Source: Solirubrobacter sp963848475 (lineage in GTDB: Bacteria > Actinomycetota > Thermoleophilia > Solirubrobacterales > Solirubrobacteraceae). From it: a DNA stretch of 64,000 bases. The first letter of the stretch is position 1; each line of letters begins with the position of its first letter. Shown here piece after piece: positions 46,961-56,890 of this stretch. The stretch is taken from positions 163,264 to 227,263 of the forward strand of contig CAWKDW010000008.1 of assembly GCA_963848475.1 (NCBI GenBank), in the 5' to 3' direction. The notes beneath the pieces were generated by a model. That model did no database searches, was not told the DNA's origin, and saw only the letters and a list, made by a program, of their open reading frames with translations. A program made the translations under genes and the position numbers.

Positions 46961-49865
46961 TTACGGCGTGGTGGTGCTCAGCGTGAAGGTGAGCGTCTTG
47001 CTGTAGGTGCCGGTACGGAGGGCGTCTCCGGCCCCGATCGACTGCTTGAAGCCGACGGTGACCACCTCGTTGGAGGTCGGAGCCGCCCAGTTCTTGAGCA
47101 GCGTCGGCGCCGCGGAGCCGGCGACCGGTGCGTAGGTGCCGCCGACGCCGGCCTGGACCGCCTGCGGAAGCGCGAACGTGCCGTTGACCAGGTGCCCGGT
47201 CGCCGTCGCGCTCGGATCGGCGACGCTGAGGGCAGCGTCACCGGCCGTCGAGATGACCGTGGCGGTGCTCGACCCCAGGTAGTCGCGAGCGACGCCCGGC
47301 GTGAACGCGCCGAAGGTCGCCGGCGTGCCGAGCGTCAGTGCGAGCGTCGCCGCCACCGTGCCGCCGGCGCCGCCGTCGGCCGACGTCACCGACGTCGTCT
47401 GGGAGGCGGCCCAGAGCAGCGCGCGGCCGAGTTGCGGCTGCAGGCCCTTGGCGTGCAGGCGCACCGTCGGGCTGGTGCCGAACAGGACGGCGCCGTTGCC
47501 ACCCGGAGCGACGGCGTGCACGACGCTGGCCTTGCCGGCGGCCTGCGCCTGACCGTTGGTGCCGGCCGTGTTCGGGCGCCACCAGCCGGACAGGAGCGGA
47601 TCGGCGGCGTAGGACTGCTCGACCACGGCGTTGGCGCCGAGGTTCGAGAACCATGCGGCCGGGAAGATCCAGGCCCACGGCTGCGCGCCATTGACGACCG
47701 GTCCGCCATGGTTGACGACGTTCGCGACACCGCTGACGAGGCTCTGCCCCGTCGTCGTGGTCGCCGTCAGCAGCGACGCGTTGGTGGTGAAGGTGGCCCC
47801 CGCCGAGCCGAGCCCGACGACGCCACCGCGGCGTGCGAGGAACGCGTCGAGCGCAGGCCGGTTCGCGGCGTTGAGCGTGTTCGGGTTCAGGTTGGCGCCG
47901 ACGAGCAGCACGTCGACGTCGGGCGTCAGGGCCGTGGTCAGCGTCGTCGCGCTGACGGCGCGGCCCTCGAACCCGAGAGCAAGGAGCGTGTCGCGCACCT
48001 CGGACCCGCCGTTGTAGGCGACGACGACCTTGTCCAGGGACGCGCCGCTGCGCGGCGCTCGGCGCGGCCTTGAACGTCACGCCGTGCAGATCCGCCTGCG
48101 CCTGAACGAGGGCGCGCGCGCTGCGCGGGATGAAGACCGAGCCGTCGGTCAGCCGCTCCGCCTTGACGCCCTGCTCGAGCAGCGCGTTGAGGGCGAGCAG
48201 GTCCTCAGCGTCCTGCGGATCCAGCAGCAGGTCGGTGTCGCCGGCCGGAAGCTGACCCACGGACACGCCGCTGTACACGCGCTCCGTCTCGACAGTGGGC
48301 GCCGTCTCCCAGAGCGTGTCGACGGTCGCGCCCCACGTCAGCGCCTGGCTCCAGCCGCCCGGGCCGGCGTAGAGGTCGTCGACGCGGTCGCTCAGGTCGA
48401 TGCCCGGCTCCAGCAGCGAGTTGACGAGACCGCGCTTGGGCTGATGCAGGTCGAGGATGTAGGACCCGGCCGGGTAGGAGTTGCCGCCGGCGGTGAAGGC
48501 CGCCTTGGCCACCGTCACGCGACCGCCGCTGGCGATCAGCAGGTCCACGACGCGCTTCGCGGCCGGCGCCGAGCGCTGACGCGCGCCCGCCGGGATCACG
48601 TACGCGCGGGGGAACGTCGTGTTGTAGTTGTCCTCCGGGCCCCAGCCCGGGACGTACCCGTCGGGGATGTCGCGCAGCGGCTCGCCCGCCCAGCCACGGC
48701 GGTAGCCCTCGGCCTGGTCGAAGATGACCTCGTCGCGGTGATCCTGGATGTACTTCAGCGACGTCTTGATCGCCAGCTCGTGCACGTCGGTGTCGGCGTC
48801 CGCCCGGCGGATGCCCGTCGCGCCGGCGGCCCCCGGCTGCAGCGGCGCCTCGATCGTGTACGGGATGCTGCTCTGCAGCATCGCGAACGACGGCACGTAG
48901 ATCGGCGGGAAGTCGTCCCACACGCCCGGCGCGTCGTCGCGGAACGGGATCCGCGCACGCGTGATCTCCGGGTAGCCCAGGCCCGCCAGGCCCGCCTCGA
49001 TGTTGAGCGCGTTCGGCAGCCCGTGCTTGATGTAGAGGTCGTACTCGTTGTTGACGTTGTGCGGCGGCGTGCTCGGATGCAGCAGCGTCGGGTTGACGTA
49101 GCCGTGCAGGTCGAGCGTGATGATCGGCCGGTGCTCCACGATCAGGTCGCGGATCAGCCGGGCCTCCGGCTGGGAGGCGATCGTCAGGTCGCGGTTGAGG
49201 TCGTAGCCCGCCGCGTTGGCGCGCGTGTTGGCGATGCGTCCGTCCGGGTTAGACGTGACGTTGAAGACCAGGATGTTGCGCTTCAGCAGCGTCTCGACAG
49301 CGGGGTCGGTGCTCGTCGCCCACTGATCGAGGACCTTGACGATCGCGTCCGTGCCTTCCTTCTCGTTGCCGTGGATGTTGCCGTTGATGAACAGCGGCGT
49401 CTTGTAGTTCGCGAGCAGGTCGGCGTTGGTGCGGGCGCTCACCGGATCGTCCTCGATGAGCTGCCGCCACGCGCCCTGCTGCGCGGCCTCGGCCGCGGTC
49501 TCCGGCGCCGTCAGGACCACGGCGTAGAGGTCCCGGCCACCCGACGACTTGCCGGCCACACGGGCCGAGACACGCGTGCTCGCGGCCTGCAGCGCGTTCA
49601 GCTTGGGGGCGATCTCGTCGTAGGGGATGTCGCCGATCCCGGCCGAGCCGTCGGCCGGGTTGTCCGGCCAGACCGGCAATACGTTCTGCTGCGGATACGC
49701 GGGCCTGTCGGCTACACCGGCGGCCGCGAACGCGGTGAGCGGGCTGAACGAGCTGGCCGACTGCGTGAAGGTCCCCGCGGAGGCGGCGACGGGCACGGCC
49801 AGGACCGCCACGGCAGCCGCGGACGCGGCGACCCTGACGAGTCGTGAAAGCTTGACTTGGGACAC
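46961..49865 (-). CDS. secreted M14 zinc carboxypeptidase with C-terminal cassette, one frame break
   Basis: About 967 residues. GTG start 49865; signal peptide ...ASAAAVAVLAVPVAASAG. M14 domain: zinc ligands in FINGNIHGNEKEGTDAIVKV (H-x-x-E) and the distal His in PIITLDLHGYVNPTLLHPST; substrate Arg/Asn region ANAAGYDLNRDLTIASQPEA; catalytic Glu likely in SSIPYTIEAPLQPG. A beta/alpha region (DVDVLLVGANLNPNTLNAAN) follows a break near 48055. The last ~135 residues form a domain shared with the ThuA protein at 60763, ending YSKTLTFTLSTTTP. It likely digests extracellular peptides or wall peptides. Confidence 0.85.
46970..47365 (-). repeat. C-terminal cassette, copy A (in the M14 peptidase)
   Basis: Encodes GTPATFGAFTPGVARDYLGS, STATVISTAGDAALSVADPS, LVNGTFALPQAVQA and ALRTGTYSKTLTFTLSTTTP. 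It pairs with 60772-61170 at both protein and DNA level, so it is a mobile or recently duplicated domain. Confidence 0.85.
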
Positions 49866-50053
49866 GGAGCGCTGGACCTCAGTGGGTTGGAGAAGAGATG
49901 GACGGCCCGCGGTGACGCAACGGGGCGAAGAGCGAGAGGCGACGGGGCGAGACGTCAGCCCCGGCGGCTAGGAGCGCAAACAGGCTGCGCTGGCGACACG
50001 CATCAGGTCGATGTGACCGCGTGTGAGTGGGACTGCCTTTCGCACGGCTCTCA

Positions 50054-50081
50054 TCTTTAGCACCCGATTAGCCCAAGTCAA
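50054..50081 (-). promoter_or_regulatory. promoter of the M14 peptidase gene with a long structured leader
   Basis: On the minus strand TTGACT (-35, 50081-50076), 16-bp spacer, TAAAGA (-10, 50059-50054). The transcript would start near 50047 and have a leader of about 180 nt before GTG 49865. The leader can form ACACGC-GGTC...GACC-tgat-GCGTGT and AGCGCA-gcctgtt-TGCGCT hairpins. I recognise no riboswitch class. Confidence 0.55.
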
Positions 50082-50118
50082 GAATTCCGATCGGTTTTAG
50101 GACCAATCGACCGGAACG

Positions 50119-50142
50119 GGGCGTTGATCTCACTCAACGCCC
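50119..50142 (-). terminator. terminator after the Cys-tailed marR gene
   Basis: Perfect 9-bp stem GGGCGTTGA / TCAACGCCC with a 6-nt loop, six bases past the stop codon of the regulator gene. Confidence 0.7.
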
Positions 50143-50147
50143 GTGAG

Positions 50148-50693
50148 TCAGGCGGCGGGTTGCTCGCGGTGCGCGGCGATGCTGACGGGGCAGATCCCGT
50201 CGTAGTGCCCGCAGGCATGAGCGTCGCACAGTCGGCACGTCTCGCGCGCTGAGCGCACGTCGGCGGTCGTCGCATCCAGCAGCGCGCCGACCACGCGCTC
50301 GAGCTCGCGCATTCCCGCGGCATCGAACTCCGCGATCGCGGAGTTCACGACCCGCGCGCGAGCCTCGAGCGCCCGTTCGGCGCGTTCATGACCCGCCGGC
50401 TCGAGCCACACCAGCGCCCGCCGGCCGTCCGACGGATCGGATTCGCGGCGCGCGAGGCCCGCCGCCTCGAGCTGGTCGACGACGCGCACCGCGCGCGAAT
50501 GCGAGACGCGCATCGCCTCGGCGAGCACGTCCACCGACCGCCCGTCGGCCCATTCGTGGAGCGAGACCAAAGCCGCCGGAAGGCCGCCGGCCATCCCGGT
50601 CGCCGCCTCAGTGGACTCCCGGATCGCGTCGCTCAGCGTCAGCGCGATCGCGCCGAGACGATTCGCGACGCGCGCGGTATGTGCCCCAGGCAT
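50148..50693 (-). CDS. MarR-family regulator with cysteine-rich C-terminal tail
   Basis: Intact, 181 residues. Winged helix: LPAALVSLHEWADGRSVDVL, AEAMRVSHSRAVRVVDQLEA, AGLARRESDPSDGRRALVWL. After the dimerisation helix comes an added tail ETCRLCDAHACGHYDGICPV with four cysteines (C-x2-C-x4-C-x6-C) and two histidines, a likely zinc or Fe-S site, so the protein may sense metal or redox state. Leaderless start (TAGTCT 6 nt upstream). Divergent from an SDR/acyl-CoA-synthetase operon, its probable target. Confidence 0.85.
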   Translation of the reverse strand: MPGAHTARVANRLGAIALTLSDAIRESTEAATGMAGGLPAALVSLHEWADGRSVDVLAEAMRVSHSRAVRVVDQLEAAGLARRESDPSDGRRALVWLEPAGHERAERALEARARVVNSAIAEFDAAGMRELERVVGALLDATTADVRSARETCRLCDAHACGHYDGICPVSIAAHREQPAA

Positions 50694-50699
50694 GCATAG

Positions 50700-50705
50700 A
50701 GACTA
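50700..50705 (-). promoter_or_regulatory. -10 box of the Cys-tailed marR gene
   Basis: TAGTCT on the minus strand ends 6 nt before ATG 50693, giving a leaderless message. Confidence 0.45.
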
Positions 50706-50734
50706 CGGCAGCGGAGGATCCGCGGTGGTCCAGG

Positions 50735-50759
50735 TAGGGTCCGCTGCAGTCCAGCGGAC
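50735..50759 (+). promoter_or_regulatory. promoter and palindromic operator of the SDR operon
   Basis: TAGGGT (50735-50740) is a -10 box; the expected start near 50747 lies inside a perfect palindrome GTCCGCTG-cagtc-CAGCGGAC (50739-50759). This is the placement of a repressor operator, and the divergent MarR protein is the natural candidate. A second small palindrome GCGGA-gga-TCCGC is at 50711-50723. Confidence 0.55.
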
Positions 50760-50771
50760 AGTGGAGGAGAG

Positions 50772-51560
50772 ATGACTCAAGAGGTGCTCGCGGGCCGGCA
50801 CGCGCTCGTTACCGGCGGCGCGCAGGGGCTCGGCGCCGGGATGGCGCAGGCGCTCGCCGCGGCCGGCGCCCAGGTGATGATCGGCGACCTGCAGGACGAT
50901 CTCGCGGCGCAGACCGCCGAGGCGCTCGGCGGGCGGTCCACACACCTGGACGTCAGCGACGAGGCGAGCTGGGAAGCCGCCGTCGGCGCGACGATCGACC
51001 AGCTCGGCGGATTCGACATCCTCGTCAACAACGCGGGCATCGAGATCTCGAGCCTGATCGTCGACATCGACGCCGGCGACCTCAAGAGGATGCTCGACGT
51101 CAACGTGCTCGGCACCGCGCTCGGCATCAAGCACGGTCTGCGCGCGATGCGCCCCGACGGTGCGGCCGGCCAGGGCGGCGCGATCGTCAACATCTCATCC
51201 GTCGCGGCGACGATCGCGTTCCCGGGGATCTCCGGCTACTCCGCCACGAAGTCGGCGGTCGACCGGCTGACCCGGGTCGCCGCCTTCGAGGCCGGCAAGC
51301 TCGGCTTCGGCGTGCGCGTCAACTGCGTCTACCCGGGCCTGGTCCCGACGGCGATGGGCATGCAGCTCGCCGTCGACATGGCCGAGCTCGGCCTCTTCGC
51401 CAGCCCCGAGGCGGCCGTCGGCGCCGTCGTCGAACAGACGCCGCTCGGCCGTCTGGGCGAGGTGCCCGACATGGCCGATGCCGTCGTCTTCCTCGCGTCC
51501 GACCAGGCGCGCTTCATCACCGGGATCGGCCTGCCGGTCGACGGAGGAATGGGGATGTGA
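50772..51560 (+). CDS. short-chain dehydrogenase/reductase
   Basis: Intact, 262 residues, GGAGGAG ribosome site. Cofactor loop HALVTGGAQGLGAGMAQALA; Asp in VMIGDLQDD points to NAD(H); ILVNNAGIE; catalytic Ser in IVNISSVAATIAFPGISG and Tyr/Lys in YSATKSAVDRLTRVAAFEAG; C-terminal GLPVDGGMGM. Related to 3-hydroxyacyl-CoA or hydroxysteroid dehydrogenases. Six bases before an acyl-CoA synthetase gene, so probably part of a lipid- or sterol-type acid degradation step under MarR control. Confidence 0.87.
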   Translation: MTQEVLAGRHALVTGGAQGLGAGMAQALAAAGAQVMIGDLQDDLAAQTAEALGGRSTHLDVSDEASWEAAVGATIDQLGGFDILVNNAGIEISSLIVDIDAGDLKRMLDVNVLGTALGIKHGLRAMRPDGAAGQGGAIVNISSVAATIAFPGISGYSATKSAVDRLTRVAAFEAGKLGFGVRVNCVYPGLVPTAMGMQLAVDMAELGLFASPEAAVGAVVEQTPLGRLGEVPDMADAVVFLASDQARFITGIGLPVDGGMGM

Positions 51561-51566
51561 CGACCG

Positions 51567-53067
51567 ATGTCCTCGCTCGTCGACTACCTGGATAAGGGCG
51601 CGACGCTCGGCCGCGACGCGCCGTGCCTGATGCAGGACGACCGGACGCTGACCTACGGCGACGTGCAGGATCTCAGCTGGCGTGTGGCGGGCGCGCTGGC
51701 CGCGTCGGGCGTGGAGCCGGGCGCCAAGGTCGGGATCCTCTCCTCCAACGACGCGACCGCGTTCGCGTGCGTCTTCGGGATCGCGCGCCGGGGCGCCGTC
51801 TGGTGCCCGATCAACCCGCGCAACCAGGCCGACGAGAACCGCGCGCTGCTCGAGCTCTTCGACTGCGAGTGCCTGATCTACCACCCGAGCTACGCGGGCA
51901 TGGTGCCCGGGCTGGGCGATCGAGACCACCGTCTGCCTCGACGAGCTGGAGGCGTGGCTCGCGAGCGCCGTCGAGATCGAGGAGACCGAGCCGCCCGGCG
52001 ATCTCGCGATGCTCGTCGGGACGGGCGGCACGACAGGCCTGCCCAAGGGCGTGATGCTGACGGCGCGCAACCTCGAGACGATGACCGCGCTGACGCTGAT
52101 GGGCTACCCGTTCACGGGCCGCCCGGCCTACCTGGCGCTCGCGCCGCTGACGCACGCCGCCGGCGTCCTCTGCTTCCCGGTGATGGCGCTCGGCGGGCGG
52201 ATCGTCGTCATGAACGCTCCCGACCTCGGCCGCTTCCTGGCGCTCGTCGAGCAGGAGCGGATCACGCATACCTTCCTGCCGCCGACGCTGATCTACATGC
52301 TGCTCGGCCACGAGGCGCTGCCCGCGACGGACCTCTCCTCGCTGCAGTGCTTCTGGTACGGCGCGGCGCCGATGTCGACCGCACGGCTCGAGGAGGCGCT
52401 GGAGGCGATCGGACCCGTGATGGCGCAGCTGTTCGGCCAGAGCGAGGCACCGATGATGGTCTCGATGCTCCCGCCCGCCGACCACTTCGACGCCGACGGC
52501 ACGGTGGCCGCGCGGCGGCTGTCGTCCGCCGGACGGCCGTCGCCGCTCGTGCAGGTCCGGATCATGGCCGCGGACGGATCTCTGCTGCCGACGGGCGAGC
52601 GCGGCGAGATCGTCGTGCGCGGCTCGCTCGTCATGGCGGGCTACTACAAGGACCCGGAGGCGACCGCGGCCGCCTCGCGCTTCGGCTGGCACCACACCGG
52701 CGACATCGGCTACATCGACGACGAGGGCTACCTGTTCATCGTCGACCGCCTGAAGGACATGATCATCACCGGCGGCTTCAACGTCTACTCGGCCGAGGTC
52801 GAGCAGGCGTTGATGCAGCACCCCGCGGTGCGCGACTGCGCGGTGATCGGGCTGCCCGACGAGAAGTGGGGCGAGCGCGTCGAAGCGGTGGTCGAGCTCA
52901 AGCCCGGCGCGACCGTCGCGGAGCCTGAGCTGATCGCGTTCGTCAAGGAGCGCATCGGGAGCGTGAAGGCCCCCAAGCGGATCGGGGTCTGGGCCGAGCT
53001 CCCGCGCTCACGCGTCGGCAAGATCCTCAAGACCGACGTCCGCGCCGAACTGCTGGGCGGGACCTAG
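51567..53067 (+). CDS. AMP-forming acyl-CoA synthetase, one frame break
   Basis: About 500 residues. LTYGDVQDLSWRVAGALAAS; P-loop MLVGTGGTTGLPKGVMLTAR; LALAPLTHAAGVLCFPVMAL; LFGQSEAPMMVSMLP; GWHHTGDIGYIDDEGYLFIV; DRLKDMIITGGFNVYSAEVE; catalytic lysine in RSRVGKILKTDVR. It resembles medium-chain or bile-acid/steroid-type FadD enzymes. Break near 51925 (MVPGLG / VCLDELEAWL). Ends with a 4-nt overlap against the opposite-strand methyltransferase gene. Confidence 0.85.
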
Positions 53068-53698
53068 GGGCGGCGCGCGCGCCCGAGGATGTAGGAGAGC
53101 CGCGGTTCGAGCGCAGCGGCCCGGAACTCGATCGGCTCGTAGTCCTCGATCGCGAACCCGGCCGCGTCGATCGCGGCCGCGGTGTCGCGCGCGAGATGAC
53201 AGCCCGCGGCCACCGCCGGCCACACCCCCGTCCGATCGGCCAGCGAGAAGAGCGCCCGCTTCGGCTGCCGCCGCGCGATCACGTGCTCGTAGAAGCGCAG
53301 CTCACCGCCGGAACGCACCACGCGCGCCAGCTCCGCCAGGGCCCGCGCCTGGTCGGGGACGCTGCAGAGCACGAGGCTGACGACGCCGGCGTCCAGCTCG
53401 CCGTCCGCGAAGGGCAGCTCGTCCGCGTACCCGGCGATCACCTTGACCGGAGACGGCGGCCTCGCGGGCGGCCTCGACCGCGAGGGCTCGCAGCGTCGGC
53501 TCGGGCTCGATCGCGACGACCTCGCTGACCGTCGGCGGGTAGTGGGCGAAGTTGCGGCCGTTGCCGCAGCCCACCTCGACCGACACGACCCGCCAGGCCT
53601 TCCAGGAGCCGTGCGCGATGGCCCGCCGCGCCACGGCGATCCGCGCGCTCGGCCAGGCCCGGGTAGACCCTCGCGAAGCGTGGACGCGCCGTGTCCAC
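53064..53698 (-). CDS. class I SAM-dependent methyltransferase, two frame breaks
   Basis: About 210 residues. Motif I VSVEVGCGNGRNFAHYPPTV, VVAIEPEPTLRALAVEAARE, then in another phase VIAGYADELPFADGELDAGV and VSLVLCSVPDQARALAELAR, ending RLSYILGRARRP. Close to the UbiE/COQ5-like methyltransferases that modify small lipids or phospholipids. GTG start 53698 is two bases after the stop of the upstream CorC-type gene. Breaks near 53635 and 53455. Confidence 0.75.
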
Positions 53699-53700
53699 GG

Positions 53701-54744
53701 TCAGGCCGCGAGGCGTTGAGACTCGTCGCGGATCTCGCCGACGAGCTCCTCGAGGACGTCCTCGAGCGCGGCGACGCCCAGGACGGCGCCATCGGCGTCC
53801 TCGACGCGCGCGAGGTGGGCGTTGGAGCGCTGCATCGTCGCGAGCACGGTCCGCAGGCGGTCGGTGGCGTCGACGACGGCCAGGGGCCGGACCCAGGACG
53901 GCGCGATCGGCCGGTTGCGGTGGCGGTCCTCGATCTCGAGCGCGTCCTTGAGGTGCAGGTAGCCGACGAGGCGCCCGTCCGCAGTGACGGGGAAGCGCGA
54001 GTACCCCGTCCGCGCGGCGGTCGCCTCGACCTGCGCGGGCGTGACGTCGGTGGCGACCGTCTCCATGTCGGCCAGGGGGAGCAGCACCGAACGCGCGTCG
54101 CGTTCCTCGAACTCGAGCGCACCGATCAGCAGCCGCTCCTCGCGCGAGTCGAGCTGGCCGTCGCGGCGCGACTCGCCGACGAGCCCGGCGACCTCGTCGC
54201 GCGTGAACGCGCTCGTGACCTCGTCCTGGGGCTCCACACCGAGGGCCCGCAGCGTCCGGTTGGCGATCCAGTTGAGCAGCACGATCACGGGACGCAGGAC
54301 GCGGACGACCATCGTCAGCGGCGGCGCGAGCGCCAGCACCGCCCGGTCCGGGCCTGCGAGCGCGATGTTCTTCGGGACCATCTCGCCGAGCACCACGTGC
54401 AGGAAGCCGATCACGGCGAGCGCGATCGTGAAGGCCGCGGGATGCACGAGCGCCTCGGGCAGGCCGATCGCCTCGAACGGCCCCTCGAGCGCGTGGGCGA
54501 TCGCCGGTTCGCCGAGGTAGCCGAGGCCGAGCGAGCAGACCGTGATCCCGAGCTGCGCTCCGGCCATCATCAGCGAGACGTTCTCCATCGCCACCAGCGC
54601 GGTCCGCGCGGTGCGGCTCCCCGCTCGGGCACGCGGTTCGATCTCGGTGCGGCGGGCGGAGATCAGCGCGAACTCGGCGCCGACGAAGAAGGCGTTGGCG
54701 ACGAGCAGGAACGCGCTGATCGCGATCGCGGTCGTGGTGCTCAC
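53701..54744 (-). CDS. CNNM/HlyC-CorC family transporter-like protein
   Basis: Intact, 347 residues. DUF21 membrane domain: AISAFLLVANAFFVGAEFAL, AGAQLGITVCSLGLGYLGEP, GFLHVVLGEMVPKNIALAGP; then CBS pair ARSVLLPLADMETVATDVTP, GYSRFPVTADGRLVGYLHLK and VLGVAALEDVLEELVGEIRD. No C-terminal CorC_HlyC domain, unlike its neighbour. CNNM/CorC proteins take part in Mg2+ or Co2+ transport. GTG start overlaps the upstream paralog's stop (4 nt). Confidence 0.85.
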   Translation of the reverse strand: MSTTTAIAISAFLLVANAFFVGAEFALISARRTEIEPRARAGSRTARTALVAMENVSLMMAGAQLGITVCSLGLGYLGEPAIAHALEGPFEAIGLPEALVHPAAFTIALAVIGFLHVVLGEMVPKNIALAGPDRAVLALAPPLTMVVRVLRPVIVLLNWIANRTLRALGVEPQDEVTSAFTRDEVAGLVGESRRDGQLDSREERLLIGALEFEERDARSVLLPLADMETVATDVTPAQVEATAARTGYSRFPVTADGRLVGYLHLKDALEIEDRHRNRPIAPSWVRPLAVVDATDRLRTVLATMQRSNAHLARVEDADGAVLGVAALEDVLEELVGEIRDESQRLAA

Positions 54745-56100
54745 GATTCGTCCTGATCGGGCAGGGGAGCGTGGGCGAGACGGATGCGGTCGACGCGCAG
54801 GGCGTCCATCGCCAGCACGGTGAGCGTGACCTCATGCTCGACGCCGTCCTGGTCGTCGGCGCGCAGCGTCACGCTGTCGCCGGTGGCGGGGATGCGCGCC
54901 AGCCGATCGCCGATCAGCCCGGCCACGGTCTCGTAGTCCTCGTCCTCGGGCAGCCCGACCCCGACCGTGTCGCGGATCTCGTCCGGGCGCATCAGACCGG
55001 GCAGGGACCAGCTGCCGTCCGGCTCGCGCCGGGGCGGCTCCTCGCCCGCGTCGTGCTCGTCGCGCACTTCGCCGACGATCTCCTCGACGATGTCCTCGAG
55101 CGTGACGAGGCCGTCGACGTTGCCGAACTCGTCGACGACGAGCGCCATCTGCAGCCCTCCCGTGCGCAGCGTGTCGAGCAGGTCGTCGAGCTCGAGGCTC
55201 GAGGGGACCAGCACCGGCGGATCCATCACCGCCGCGACCGGCGTATCGCCGCGCTCCTCGAAGGGCACGCCGACCGCCTTCTTGATGTGCACGATGCCGG
55301 TGAAGGCGCCACTGGGACCGACGACGGGAAAGCGAGAGCGCCCATTGGCGCGCGCCAGCTCGATGACGACCGCCACCGGATCGTCCTCGGCGACGGTGGC
55401 GACGCGGCCGCGCGGCGTCATGATCTCGTGCGCGCGGCGTTCGCCGAACGCGAGCGAGCGTTCGAGCAGCGCCGCGGTCCCGCCCTCGAGCGTCCCCTGC
55501 TCCGCCGAGCGGCGCACGAGCGAAGACGAGCTCCTCCGGGGAGCGCGCGGAGGCCAGCTCCTCCTGCGGCTCGATCCCGATCCGGCGCAGCACCGCGTTC
55601 GCCGTGCCGTTGAAGAAGCGCACGATCACGCCCGCCACCCGGGTGAAGCCACGCAGGAAGCCCTGCACGGCCCGCGCGGTCGCGAGCGGCTTCGCGATCG
55701 CGAGGTTCTTCGGGACGAGCTCGCCGAAGATCATCGTCACGCCGGTGGCCAGGACGAGCGCGATCGCGAGCGCGACGCCCGACACCGCCCCCTCGGGCAC
55801 CCCGGCGGTGGTGAGCGGACCACGCACGAGATCGGCGATCGCCGGCTCGGCGAGGAAGCCGATCAGCAGGTTCGTCAGCGTGATGCCGACCTGCGCCGAC
55901 GACAGCTGCGTCGACAGGCTGCGCAGCGCGGTCTGCACGCCGCGGGCGGAACGGTCGCCCTCCTGCGCGGCACGGTCGACCGACGAGCGGTCGACGGTCA
56001 CGAACGCGAACTCCGCCGCGACGAACGCGCCGCACGCCACGACCAGCGCGAGCGCGATCAGGATCAAGAGGATTTCGATCAACGCGCGTCCCTCCGCCAC
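54741..56100 (-). CDS. CNNM/HlyC-CorC family protein with CorC_HlyC domain, one frame break
   Basis: About 453 residues. DUF21 domain (VVACGAFVAAEFAFVTVDRS, SAQVGITLTNLLIGFLAEPA, MIFGELVPKNLAIAKPLATA), break near 55520, CBS pair (HEIMTPRGRVATVAEDDPVA, SRFPVVGPSGAFTGIVHIKK, MALVVDEFGNVDGLVTLEDI) and the C-terminal CorC_HlyC domain (DEDYETVAGLIGDRLARIPA). Tandem paralogs of this type probably act together in divalent-metal homeostasis. Confidence 0.86.
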
Positions 56101-56205
56101 TCGGCGGCGCGAACGCGCTTGGGACTACAGCTGGGGTCGTCGGTCATCGACGAGCGGGCGGAGCGGCATGCGCGCGAACGATACGCGTCCAGCCTTAAGC
56201 GTTGC

Positions 56206-56282
56206 TAGCCGGGGGTCCACACCAGCACAAACGCGACGCCGCAGACGGTGATCAACGCGCCGAGCAGGAGCCACCGCAGCGG
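56206..56282 (-). other. transmembrane-like tail in frame after the lipoprotein stop
   Basis: Directly after the lipoprotein TAG (56285-56283) the same phase stays open for 25 codons, PLRWLLLGALITVCGVAFVL then VWTPG, and stops at TAG 56206. It reads like one membrane helix. It has no ATG/GTG start of its own. It may be a tiny gene whose start was lost, or chance. Confidence 0.3.
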
Positions 56283-56654
56283 CTACTTCTGCGCGGCGGC
56301 GAGCTGGGACTTGGCCGCGTCGAGCTGTGCCTGCGCCTCGTCGGTCACGCCGGGCTGCGACTTGGCCTGGTCGATCGCCGTGTCGGCCGCCTCGGTCGCC
56401 TTCTTCTGGATCTCGGCGGTCGACTTCTGGAGCTCGGCGCTGACCTCCTCGGCGGTCTTCTTGCCCGATGCGACGTCCTGCTGGGCCTGCGCCGCCTGCT
56501 TCTGGATCTCGGCGCCCTGCTGCTGCAGCTCGACATCCTGGCGCTGCAGCTCCTCGTTGTTGTTGTTCGTGCCGCAGGCCGCGAGCGACGCGCCCGACAG
56601 ACCAACGATGGCGACGACGGCGAGAAGGTTGCGATAGCTGCGAGTGATGGTCAT
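56283..56654 (-). CDS. small coiled-coil lipoprotein
   Basis: Intact, 123 residues, ATG 56654. Signal peptide with lipobox: VVAIVGLSGASLAACGTNNN, the Cys being the lipid site. The mature part is Gln/Ala/Lys-rich and helical (QRQDVELQQQGAEIQKQAAQ, KKTAEEVSAELQKSTAEIQK), a likely coiled coil, ending AKSQLAAAQK. An outer-face membrane lipoprotein with spacer-like structure; function unknown. Confidence 0.75.
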   Translation of the reverse strand: MTITRSYRNLLAVVAIVGLSGASLAACGTNNNNEELQRQDVELQQQGAEIQKQAAQAQQDVASGKKTAEEVSAELQKSTAEIQKKATEAADTAIDQAKSQPGVTDEAQAQLDAAKSQLAAAQK

Positions 56655-56890
56655 TTCGGGTGACTCCTTGAGACGCGGTTGATGAGCCGCAGTCAATCGG
56701 TGCGAGAGACCCCGGGCGAGAGAGGGCGCCACCCACGTCTCTGGCGCGATCCGCGCAGCCCGAGTGCGGCCAGCACCCGGTCTGAAGTGCGGCCACCTTC
56801 ACCGCATCTCAGGGTTTCTCCCGATGCCGATCTGGCACCACGGCGCCATGCTCGGTACGTTGCCGCTGTCGACCGCAAGCGAGGGATGAG

